A DNA stretch of 64,000 nt from Ipomoea triloba (taxonomy: Eukaryota > Streptophyta > Magnoliopsida > Solanales > Convolvulaceae), in assembly GCF_003576645.1 (NCBI RefSeq), contig NC_044931.1, positions 3,704,615 through 3,768,614 of the forward strand. The letters are read 5' to 3'. Below the pieces are notes generated by a model. That model saw only the letters and a program-made list of their open reading frames with translations. It was not told the DNA's origin and ran no database searches. Shown here piece after piece: positions 34,901 through 42,858 of this stretch; the first letter of the stretch is position 1, and the number at the start of each line of letters is the position of its first letter. Both the position numbers and the translations under genes were made by a program.

Positions 34901-35494
34901 GCAGAACCATTTATGAAGATTTATGAGCAGCACATGGAATCTGTCATAGTCCGAGAAGAAGACTATCCAGAATTTCAGAGGTACATTTTCGCCCAGAACA
35001 AGGTCATTCCAAAAGAAATTTGGCCCAGAGAAGGGATTCAGCCAGATGTGAGACAAGATGATGAGATCTACCATGAAAGGATCAAGTCAGCAAAAAACCA
35101 GTACTACTATGAGCTACACCAGACCCAGAAGGAAGATATCTGGTCACAAGATCCTTGGAACCTTGATGATATAGATTCAGTGCTTGAAGAAGTCGAAAAG
35201 ATTGAGAAAGCTTATGCTCAAAAGTCTCAAAAGAAAAGGTCAGAACACAAGAGCCAGTGGAACAAGGATGTTTGGAGAACGAAGAGAAGGCAATCTGGTA
35301 TGGATAGGCAAGAATGGGTTAACCACATGGGTTACCCCAGCTACTCTGGCTACTCCACAGAAAGCGACACAGCATCAGACGAAGACTCCGTAATGGATCT
35401 TCAATTTCATGGAGAATGGATGGTCATGAAGACAAAGCAACCAGATTGGAACCCACAAAACTGGAAAGGAAAGAGATTCATGAGTGAAGGATAA
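28955..35494 (+). CDS. Pararetrovirus polyprotein (MP-CP-PR-RT-RH), intact
   Basis: An uninterrupted frame of 2,179 codons starts at the first ATG (28955, MSSSSASTSTS); the frame is open further upstream but has no earlier ATG. Domains in order: movement protein (about 90-250; RCPIYSTHQEQF, YPNFNVSLEDPHL); a Cys/His cluster (about 386-401; HCFFDLCEDDCKQC); Pro/Ser-rich linker; capsid region (about 850-1100); zinc knuckle CFVCGKPGHYAKDC (about 1129); aspartic protease VDTGAQ (about 1230); reverse transcriptase with FDLKAGFWQIGI and YIDDILLF (about 1400-1600); RNase H with LQTDASDYYWGA and TYKEILAV (about 1690-1810). The last 370 residues match no domain I know. The key catalytic Asp residues are present. 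The polyprotein would be cut by its own protease; virions, movement and reverse transcription are cytoplasmic functions in the family. No nonsense codon or frameshift is visible. Confidence 0.95.
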   Translation: MSSSSASTSTSIVPSRSSFSLEKPHFKKSLSSKMDYLYEINYLKEDQKIEETHLPLLNPYSAFNKRNQSNFLVKSLKAIYQKRSLVPKEYISASAMSRCPIYSTHQEQFITLEIPDEFLAIWRREGYTHIHFGAIRFAITYHGRKGQPVVAKLCLLDSRYLEYQHALIATMEVTLDSGTVCATVYPNFNVSLEDPHLLDMFKIQIHIVGAKHAEQDAIEATVHYQTSYRLQDHAFDMKIPGGGEALILVTDEQRNVTCTKVPRRCTKEELIQVIPDTWISNYEKLHQNRRPIESNEATISRRKDGTVGISFNHAHLKRTEFLPSINMVEEARERQEEHVQEILDYDPDDDDAKPVFLGYGKTGMSEIVHSFDQFGKPVFWFKDPISNHCFFDLCEDDCKQCYPTKEPQRRPSCKPSGRRRSRSKDDSDDEDPPSPPPVPLQRKKKALKCYEQEYLRKEPTIVPASPAIPAMVISESYEEDFPPLESFQRGGCMHAPKIPAPNEVLPTGQLRGQPSIEQTLNWQTENALAQNRTLKSISNNLVELSHKSGEYYSKIDSRIQILEKRLEQIPFERPSYGQSLQAHFQYQANETASIRSMIDQLRSEIRPKQPYQPNLFETPQKYPATSTPTPFYQTSSLTSSSFQSGNPMFPPTDSSILDEYHRRNKPKQKNPQPPPQPTLPLPTSQAQPDSQTSLFSAWKIRNPSHPLHQQVFRPFTISEQTTTPSQPIISSKSNDLYPPPNTTPNTTQMMLHETITDKDLFDSVIKGPDPPERNLPVIEAYSTGEISEESGYQSEATQSESEGYTDPEGEDSEESENPAFMADPAESSTGGYTTQQPADQPMGHTEEEYFGVENATEMVMHKGVNYQFFTIDDLSPEKWGEKFAEFHTWMTTRNLVERDTFKILMEFTAKFTGILKDWWSKADGAFKMMFSGLPLQEAVSMIYFIFLGKHEDEVEQKRTEFFRMKCLSYEKRHLEEHFKRMTKVFYFLGFDNNLKQAFVSSLPPLLADSTDQLIKKNHGSITHLSTGQIRQAIFESLDNICQIHNKFQTLRKHESILSKACQKPNLIIGSSCNGVCGDKPRVRKRNFTRFRKNPQNNRRIGWKPRRRYFRKSQNQKAQPKKRGNKASNKCFVCGKPGHYAKDCKEKQAAKMISEVMSLIDDDIAEEDLDGYLSPKDEPSAETIFSIEDEVPEEDFISYNFGIKEDEEFKAPHVKVQIKHRSSKPFDAIALVDTGAQFSMMNPKLLPQEAWRPSQKRLTSASGDDFDAGLETKEPLEISILPNCKIQIHVLGCGLPRRDLLLGFDAFKMMKVLVQSRGISKGPYFKPYEEDYRMWQLNFMDTITQIKQQLVEQLCADSHDEFMKKHSKPLWTREEFFIELPFKEGKVINPTKASHSGMNPQHLKMAVQECKELQKLGLITESKSSWACEAFYVNKRAEQARGKLRLVINYQPLNQCLKDVKFPLPRRSMMFSYLPGAQWFSKFDLKAGFWQIGIKPEERYKTAFCIPGYHLEWKVMPFGLKIAPSEFQKVMTKIFEPILDKALIYIDDILLFSKTMEEHIQLIKQFMEICQKFGIMLSEKKMLLAQQKIQFLGMDIDQGKFQPGRHIAQELLKFPDENLTKQQVQQFLGIINYIRDFVPNIAPHVSTLTKMLKKSPPKWSIEQTKAIRWMKEHTKELPPLHIPAGEGLRILQTDASDYYWGAILLQEVKGKRLVCGYSSGRFKDAELHYHSTYKEILAVKNGIKKFNFHLIGYKFLIELDMSAFPKMLQFKRKEIPQAQALRWQQWFSRYNYDVRHIPGKKNVVADFLSRPQQVPQLQFQSKIYEVYMFNEGSSSQSTSSNADFPPDIDVNQFPWSHEYLEERRTDWEVRLFRYYGGHMLQPYGIHPKYPFAQIFIAQVQDWPEELNWIFWYLCHEYHILMEFHRPSLRKELDLSVEKDLIKFLTWFYPLKYWKKLCQDGPEFFTVHLHREVTAWVSRFLEGHAEPFMKIYEQHMESVIVREEDYPEFQRYIFAQNKVIPKEIWPREGIQPDVRQDDEIYHERIKSAKNQYYYELHQTQKEDIWSQDPWNLDDIDSVLEEVEKIEKAYAQKSQKKRSEHKSQWNKDVWRTKRRQSGMDRQEWVNHMGYPSYSGYSTESDTASDEDSVMDLQFHGEWMVMKTKQPDWNPQNWKGKRFMSEG

Positions 35495-35747
35495 GATTTG
35501 ATCTTATCTCTCCAGCAAGGCAAATCTCATCTGCAACAAAAAATCTTATCTTCAAGGATAAGATCCCCGTCCTGACAGGGTCATGTCAGCGTTATCTTAT
35601 CAGTTTGGCGTGTTGTATGAATTATTAGACAACTTTATTAAAAGGTAGCTTTACTTTATGTCAAGAAGGCCATCACACTTTGTCGGCCACATGTATTGTA
35701 ATAGTTGTAAACAGCTGTATTGTATTTCAAGAACCATCCTTGATCCC

Positions 35748-35754
35748 TATAAAA
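35748..35754 (+). promoter_or_regulatory. TATA box of the pararetroviral pregenomic RNA promoter
   Basis: CCCTATAAAAG lies about 250 bp downstream of the ORF stop and upstream of the leader, matching the position of caulimovirid pregenomic promoters. It is conserved in the fragment copy at 5857-5863. Confidence 0.8.
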
Positions 35755-35893
35755 GAAGGTTCAGTTTGCTTTGTAAAATATCGCAGTTTGAAATATAAAA
35801 TTCCCAGTTTGCAAAATATCATGAGTTTCTAAGTTTTTTTTTGAAGGTTTTGAATAGATTTATGGTTACGTTCCTGCTAAGTCTCAAGTAATC

Positions 35894-36018
35894 TCTAACA
35901 TGTAGAGAAGTTAGGAAGTGGTTTGAGAGTCTTGTTGTCATGCCCCGGAGAGGCTTTTAGTTTTCTCTCACCTTTGGTCCTAATTCTCCACTGTTTTTAG
36001 AGACTCCCCGATTTGGTA
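35894..36018 (+). repeat. Right terminal redundancy of the pararetrovirus
   Basis: Identical to 28782-28906. It ends within GATTTGGTA, the first bases of the primer site, then resumes Athila gag sequence. Confidence 0.97.
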
Positions 36019-36138
36019 GTTCACTTGTCTTTGATATTCCACCGCCTCCACATACTCTGATGCGGAAGGTGATGTACAAGCATTTGTGTCATGAGGTCCA
36101 CCGCATATGTTGCAATAAAGTGCTAATGCCATGCAAGG
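36019..36138 (-). pseudogene. Athila-like gag zinc-finger segment
   Basis: The minus strand reads CNICGGPHDTNACTSPSASE then YVEAVEYQRQVNY, a CX2CX4HX4C knuckle of Athila-type gag. It is trapped between the solo LTR (36139) and the pararetrovirus (36018). Confidence 0.85.
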
Positions 36139-37372
36139 TGATAGGTGCCAAAGATAGCCGTGTTTTGAGGGGTATTTAGGAGTAGAATATGCTAGATGTC
36201 CTTTAGGACTAAAACATTCTAGAGTAGCTCAATTTCATCGCATATAGGTTTAGGGACTAATTACAGGTGTGTTTGCTATAAATTTCACAAAGCTGAAATT
36301 TCGCAAGGCATTCCGGCGACAGCCCGGTAAAACGGGCATAACCGGAGCTAGGAGTGTCCAAATGAGGTGAGGCAAGTTGCTATGGAACCACAACTTTAAG
36401 GATTACTCGTGGAAGAATTCCAGTGTGTGTCCACGTGTCTATCCACGCGTGGAGCCCGTGTGGATCAGCCCTGGGCGCGGAAAAAATAACTATTTAATGA
36501 AGTTTTTGGCTGTGGGAATTAGGACTCTTTTCCCATTTAATTTCTAAACTTTTAGATTAGCTATTTTTCTCTCTTTTCTCCATTCTTAGCCTAGTAAAGT
36601 AGTGTAGAACTTGAAATTGCTCTTGGAATTCAAGATCAAGTGTGATCATTCTCCTCTTAGCTTGGAACTCTTTCCTTTGTCTTGCAATTCTAATTCTCTT
36701 AATTACAATTTCCATTTAGTTGATGATTGAATGATTGATTTAGGTTTTCATTTGATTGTGATGATTGCTATGTTCAAGTAGTTAGGAATTGGAGATTGGA
36801 TGTTCCAATCTAGCTTAATGGTTTGATGTGATTTACTTTTGCCAATTGATTCTAAGTGATTGATTAGGGATCTATTGTCTTGTGTGGTTGATAATTTGAT
36901 TGATTTTTGCCTATTTAAGGCCTTAGTAGGTAGCGAAGTTAGGGAAAGTGTAGTTTGTGAGATTTCGGACCTATACAAGTCCTAATCAACCACATCCCCG
37001 CCCTAGATCCAAGAGGATTAGGCCCTGGAGGAGTGGTAGACGAAGTGTTCGATGAAATGCCCCAACCGAATGAGGACTTGGGAGTCCAAGTGTGACGCAA
37101 CTCGGTGATGGTGCCAAGAGCTCCCATGATTGAGCCCAAGTCACATTGCTTAGAACCCCATAGAAATATCAAACACGAGACCTAGTTAGGACATCCATCT
37201 CCTCGTTTTCCTTTGCTTGACCTTTGTTTCCCTCTTATCCTATGCTTCCTTTTACTTTGAGTGAATCTTGTACCTCTTGCCTATTAACATCCTAAATGCC
37301 AACCCTTAATTCTACTCCAATTTGTCATCGTTGAGAACACGACACTCGGGGAATTTCTTCTTCGTTTTATCA
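36139..37372 (+). mobile_element. Solo LTR of the Athila-like family, plus orientation
   Basis: 1,234 bp with ends TGATAGGTGCC...TTTTATCA. It aligns with the start of the minus-strand LTR at 38627-39837 (TGATAAGCACCCAAGATA) and shares the CCACGCGTGG cluster (36430-36480) and the CACGACACTCGGGGA word. It splits the Athila gag in the opposite orientation. The flanking bases (CAAGG / TCTAC) do not match, so a target duplication is missing or decayed. Confidence 0.8.
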
Positions 37373-38440
37373 TCTACGTTCCACCACCACTAAAACTAAC
37401 ATCACAAGGCTTTGCTTTCACCTCCATCTTTTCCACCATAGATTGTAGCCTTTTTATCTCATGGTTCATTGCTTCGATCTTTGCCTCATTCGCTACATGG
37501 CCCTTTAGTTCATACATACCGGCGTGGTCATCCCTCTTGTCATACCAAAGGGAAGTGTTCCGTGAAATCCGCTCAATTAGTTCCTCTGCCTCGGGTAATG
37601 CTAAGGAAACAAATGCCCCACTTGATGAAGAATCAAAGAACATCTTCCCTTCATCTTATAGTCCTCCGTAGAATGAGCTCACGGCATCCCAAGGATGCAT
37701 TAGATCATGCGGACATTGTCTCTTCAACACTTTGAACCTCCTCCATGCCTCACTGCTTAAATTCTTGGATTTGCCTTCTTTTTTTCATCGTCTTGGTGAG
37801 AGGAAAAAATTTCACTCATGAACTCTTTATGGAGTTGTTGCCACGAGCGAAAATGGTGATCATCTTGACTATCTAGCCAACGAGAAGCTTCCCCGATGAC
37901 GGAAAACGGGAAGAGCTTTAATCTTATCACATCGTCGCTCACTCCTTCTTGACGGAACATGCCGCAAGCTCTAATGAACCTTGTAATGTGCACATGCGGG
38001 TCCTCCGATGGTAGTTCGGCGAACGGACTATTTTGCACCAAAGTTAGAATGGAAGGATGCACGTGGAAGTTTATGTTCTCAAGCGGTGGAACGTAGATTG
38101 AGTTGTGTATGTTGAATTCGGGGGTCATATAATCGGCAATTGACCTCCTTGGATCATGGGGCATCTCGTAATGCTCCTCAACTTGTATTGGCTCTGGATG
38201 TCCCACATGATCAACATGTGGTTCTTCTAAAGTAGGCTCCAATGGAATTGGTCCTCCGGGTGGATTGTTTGGAATAGGTGGTGGTGGTGGTGTTTGAGTA
38301 GGGGCTCCTTTCCCTTGTGATCCTCTAGTTGCACTTGTGGAAGCCATGTTCTCGGCTTGGATGTTCTTTCTTCTAGTTGCATTGTTTATCTCCGGGATAT
38401 ATGGAAGTAGACCTTGATTACCTTTTGTCCTTCTTTGCAT
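37373..38440 (-). pseudogene. Athila-like gag, N-terminal and central part
   Basis: Starts MQRRTKGNQGLLPYIPEI at 38440. A Pro-rich linker is followed by the retrotransposon gag domain: HPSILTLVQNSPFAELPSED, GVSDDVIRLKLFPFSVIGEA and RSWQQLHKEF. A stop and frame change near 37757 lead to EAWRRFKVLKRQCPHDLMHP, then MFFDSSSSGAFVSLALPEAE and a helical end (EIKRLQSMVEKMEVK). The frame stops at 37374 where the solo LTR entered. The retrotransposon is inactive. Confidence 0.88.
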
Positions 38441-38605
38441 TCACCTTCAAAGTAGCACAAGAAAGCAAACAAACATTCCTCTTTTGACTAAAAGTAGTCA
38501 AGAGAGGGTAAGTAACAAGAAAATGAAACAAATAAAGAAATTGACAACACTCAATTCACAAAAGTATTCAATCAAATAAAAGCTAAGCAATGACAACCTA
38601 TTGCC

Positions 38606-38623
38606 TCCCCGGCAACGGCGCCA
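38606..38623 (-). promoter_or_regulatory. Primer-binding site of the Athila-like element
   Basis: On the minus strand TGGCGCCGTTGCCGGGGA, the tRNA-Asp-type primer site usual for Athila/Tat elements, three bases inside the 5' LTR. Confidence 0.9.
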
Positions 38624-38626
38624 TTT

Positions 38627-39837
38627 TGAAAGTAATATTTTTGCGTGGTGATAGTATGAATGCTTTCAAAAGAATAAACGAAGAGTCAAACTCCCCGAGT
38701 GTCGGTCTCTAAGGAGGTAGTGCTGAAGATTACTTAGCCATTAATTTAATGAATGCATAGTAGAATTTGTGAGGTTATCATGGTGCATGAAGTAAACATT
38801 TGTTGGTTGTGATGCCTCACCGTGTGTCTTAAGCTAGGGAATGTTGATTCAACTACTTTTGCTATTCAAAGGTGTTAACTCACAATCCTTTTCCACAACT
38901 AGTGTACTAAGGCTCTCTAGCTTAGGAATACTTGTTAGGTAACCAAAAGCTTTAGAGGCATTTCATCAAACACTTTGGCTTCAACACCTTCCTACTAATC
39001 TACACTTAGATTTCCATAGGATCTATGATTGCAAAAGCTAATCTCAACACTAATCACTAATCACTAATCATGTTTAGGTCAAGGCCTCAATTTTCTAAGA
39101 GATTGGGAAAAAATTCTTAGAATCAAATCAAAGCAACAATCATAAAACAAGAATAGAATTCCAAAATAGTGTGAATCAACTTCCACAAATTAGAATTGAA
39201 GATCAACACTAGGCATACACAACATTGCACAATTCTATCTTCATGAAATTGAAATCACCAAAAACCTAATTGAATTAAGGAATGTAAATTGCAAGCGCAA
39301 TTGAAATAGAAAACTAGATTATGGATAGAATTTACCTAATAGAAATGAAATACAATCTTCAAAGTATCTTTGTTCTTCAACCATGGATTAATGGAAGCTA
39401 AATTCTAGAATCTTTGTTTCTCTCTCTAAAAAGCTCTCAAGTAAGAATGCTAATCTAAAAAATGTAATCTGAAAAATGATCCAACTCTCTCTAAAATTTC
39501 TAACTAAACCTTTAAATAGCCTTACTCCCCGTCCACGCGGGCTCCAAGCGTGGAGGCCAAGCGTGGATCAGCACTGGAAACGATCCACGCCGGCTCCATG
39601 CATAGAGTGGTCTTCCAGCCCGTCCTAGATCCTCACCCCGTGTGCTCGTTACATCCTCATGTTTCGCCCAATGGCTCCCGGGATCTGTAAAAACGCTTTA
39701 AAACACCAAAGAAGTAGTTTTGCACTAGACCTACGCATTAGAGCATAAAACTCCATAAGTTATTCGCACAAGGATGCTAAACACTATTAAATAACCCAAT
39801 TTAGACCCTAATTTCTAGTTATCTTGGGTGCTTATCA
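38627..39837 (-). mobile_element. 5' LTR of the Athila-like element
   Basis: 1,211 bp. On the minus strand it starts TGATAAGCACCC at 39837 and ends TTACTTTCA at 38627, next to the primer site. It contains the CpG-rich CCACGC cluster (39530-39600) also seen in the two solo LTRs. The matching 3' LTR was not found; the element is truncated near 26478. Confidence 0.88.
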
Positions 39838-40751
39838 TGGGTTCGAAATATTATAGCAAATAATACTTGAGCAGGATGATGATGAGTATGAAATATGCTT
39901 TGCATGAAAATGTAGTGTCACGTGATTCTAGGTGCTAGAATAATTAATGTGACAAAGTGTTCAATGCATATGATGATCAGTTAAGCATGCACGAAATATG
40001 TAAGTAGATAAGTAAATGGACATAAGGATTTATAGTGGTTCAAAGGTGATGTAATCCTCCTAGTCCACTCTTCTCCTTTCACTCCAAGGAGGGATTTCAC
40101 TATCTTCAACAATCCAGATACAATAGTGAACCAGTGCCATTTTAGCACTTCTACAACACAAAGCTACACTCAATCCCGAGCGCATTGCACAGAGCTATGC
40201 TCCCCGAGTATCTCGCACAAAGCTATACTCCTCAACCAAGTGTCTTGCACAAAGCTACACTTAGTTTCCCCGAGTGTTTTACACAAAGCTACACTCCTAC
40301 AATTTTTCTCAAGAAATAAAAGTATTTCTTCTTAAGACTTGATTTTCTCTCATGTTTAGCTCAATGCTAGCACTTTGCTTAATCTGATATCTCTGTATTC
40401 CTCATCGTGCTTGTCTTCAAGTCTTTTTGGGTTTTTATAGCTAAATTAGCTATTTCCTTGTTATGTATCTTCATAGCATTAAATTATCTTTCAGATGGTT
40501 TTTGTCAATTTTGATGGCTCTGTCAGATGAATTTGATTATTTGCTTATGATGATCCCTCCAACGTCTTCTTTAATCAATGACATAATTTTACCTTCTAAC
40601 TTGTAGCCACATTTTCTTGACTTTGTTTATCTGTTGATAGTGTAAACAATTGAATTGTTTCTAATTCATAAGTCAAGTTGCTCTGAAATATATCTGCTCC
40701 ATGATTCTTGCTTGAACATAATTTAATGCCACCGAAAAGTACATTGACTTT
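39838..40751 (-). mobile_element. Family-1 LTR fragment
   Basis: Collinear with about 6350-7390 of the LTR at 5535-8518, including the GCACAAAGCTACACTC repeats (40140-40300) and GGTTTTTATAGCTAAATTAGC. It is cut on the left by the Athila LTR and on the right by the Sirevirus A LTR at GACTTT|TGTTAGG. Confidence 0.85.
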
Positions 40752-42745
40752 TGTTAGGAACATCATGTAATAGGTTTTGATGATACCAACTGTTAAGTAG
40801 AAATCCCCAAGTCTCGATGCATAGGCAAAACGCTGTAAGTTCGACAAGTAAACCAAGAGCGAAAATACAACCGGGTAACTTGAGCTCAACTCGGAAAATA
40901 TTTAAGCTTAAGGTAAACCTGTTTGAACATCTTAGAAGTCTCGTGTTGTAATCATATAGACAGATCAGAAGAAAGCATGGGACAACTCTGGAGGAATAAG
41001 GGTCTGCGAGACATCAACTAAGTCTCGAGACATAAGCAGAGTTCGAGAGGTAGGACCTCTCGATACAGCTATCTAGTTCGAGACATAAACAGAGTTCGAG
41101 AGATAGACCTCTCGATATTTGAGTACGAGACATCAAGCAATCAAGATATCAACCTTGGTCTCGATACACTAACAATTCTCCAACAAAGCTGAATGACGGT
41201 CAGGAAGCATACTTAAAGTTTGGANNNNNNNNNNNNNNNNNNNNNNNNNNNNNNNNNNNNNNNNNNNNNNNNNNNNNNNNNNNNNNNNNNNNNNNNNNNN
41301 NNNNNNNNNNNNNNNNNNNNNNNNNNNNNNNNNNNNNNNNNNNNNNNNNNNNNNNNNNNNNNNNNNNNNNNNNNNNNNNNNNNNNNNNNNNNNNNNNNNN
41401 NNNNNNNNNNNNNNNNNNNNNNNNNNNNNNNNNNNNNNNNNNNNNNNNNNNNNNNNNNNNNNNNNNNNNNNNNNNNNNNNNNNNNNNNNNNNNNNNNNNN
41501 NNNNNNNNNNNNNNNNNNNNNNNNNNNNNNNNNNNNNNNNNNNNNNNNNNNNNNNNNNNNNNNNNNNNNNNNNNNNNNNNNNNNNNNNNNNNNNNNNNNN
41601 NNNNNNNNNNNNNNNNNNNNNNNNNNNNNNNNNNNNNNNNNNNNNNNNNATTCACTACAAGACAAAGAGGTTCAAGTTACAAGACAACCACTCCATAAAA
41701 TATGCTGAAAATATGCAAGACCCATGATCAGCATGGGAAACAAATTTCAAACGGAATAATTTTCCCTCCAACGGAATTATTCCTCTACTCTCATATATAA
41801 GGACGTGAAGACACAAAATACAGAGAAGTTCTCGGGGGTAGACAGAGGTTCGAAATTCTTAAGAAGTGTCCGTCTAAAACGTTCAAGTGCAAGTACTTAA
41901 ATTTGGAATATCATCCTGATATTCAAAACAGCGAGAAAACACATCTTAGTGTTTAAGAGAGTTACAAAGCTTAAACTGTTATACATCTAGAAGGTGACCG
42001 AAGCTGTTCTACATCGAAGTTGATTCAACGATAGCTTGTGGTCAGATTGGAGCCTGTTACATTCAACTGTGACAACCAAAAACACCTTGCTTTGGATTAA
42101 GCAAGAGAGGTGGAGTAACCTGGCAGCTGTCCGAGTGAAAGAAACCTGAGGCTTGACGCGGGCTTGGTGATCAAAGGTCAAGTGCTCGAGAGGTGGAGTA
42201 GCTGGAAGCGGGGAGAAAGACCTTGGAGAGGTGGAGTAACCTGGGAGCTGTCTTGTGAAGATCCTGAGGCTTGACGCGGGCTTGGTGATCAAAGGTCAAG
42301 TGCTCGAGAGGTGGAGTAACAAGAAGCGGGGCCAAAAACCTGAGGCTTGAGGCGGGCTTCGTGATCAAAGCTCAAGCGCTCGACATTGTACTAAAAAGGG
42401 AAGTTTTAGTGCAATCCTTCCAGGGAGTTTCTGGAAGAAGAGTGGACGTAGGCGGGTTGGCCGAACCACTTAAAAATCTCTCTTGCATTTACTTACTGCT
42501 TTTATCTCTCGCTAACTTCTCGATTGCACTGCATATAAACGCACTTCTCGAACTAACTTAAACTCGTGCTAACTAAAAGGGGATAACATTTCCGCTGAGC
42601 ATAAAACTTTGTCTTCACCTCGTGAGGTATCAAACCTAAACATCCTAAGTTCAATACACACGAGAGGTTGAAAAGATTTGCAAAATCTTATACAAGTCTA
42701 TTCACCCCCCCTCTAGACTTGTACCCCATCCCCTTGGGACCAACA
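40752..42745 (+). mobile_element. 5' LTR of Sirevirus copy A
   Basis: Starts TGTTAGGAACATC, ends CTTGGGACCAACA. TATATAA at 41794-41800 is the likely promoter. Three copies of GAGGCTTGACGCGGGCTTGG (or variant) begin at 42148, 42266 and 42342. CGAGAGGT words are frequent. N at 41225-41649 hides part of the LTR; the equivalent LTR of copy B is 1,822 bp long, so the true gap is shorter than the 425 N shown. Confidence 0.95.
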
Positions 42746-42747
42746 AT

Positions 42748-42759
42748 TGGTATCAGAGC
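42748..42759 (+). promoter_or_regulatory. tRNA-Met primer-binding site, Sirevirus A
   Basis: TGGTATCAGAGC two bases after the LTR end, typical of Ty1/copia elements. Confidence 0.93.
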
Positions 42760-42858
42760 AAGTTCTCTGATCGATATAAACCTTTGTTTATATTGCCTAG
42801 AGATCCTTCTTTGAAAAATCCTTTAAAAGTTTTCAAAGCACGAGATAATTCTTCTAAT

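Larger units (their letters stand above)
28783..36018 (+). mobile_element. Full-length petuvirus-like endogenous pararetrovirus (Caulimoviridae)
   Basis: The element begins and ends with the same 125 bp: 28782-28906 equals 35894-36018 with no mismatch, an offset of 7,112 bp, which is the implied circular genome length. It has a tRNA-Met primer site (28902-28914), one giant ORF, and a TATA promoter near the 3' end. It has a movement-protein domain and no integrase, which separates it from Ty3/gypsy elements. A single ORF with this domain order and a genome near 7.2 kb is typical of genus Petuvirus (Petunia vein clearing virus). It interrupts an Athila-like gag frame: outside flanks rejoin as QVNY/NQGQNQG, with only about 3 bp microhomology and no target duplication. 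All features argue for a recent integration. Confidence 0.95.

Noticed and set aside
28955..35494. Reading the giant ORF as a Ty3/gypsy polyprotein
   Set aside because: It has a movement-protein domain at the N-terminus, no integrase core after RNase H, and no LTRs; terminal redundancy is only 125 bp.
41987..42368. Small ORFs with repeated ITKPASSL-type sequence
   Set aside because: They come from the GAGGCTTGACGCGGG repeats in the LTR and appear in mirror form at 53766-54189.
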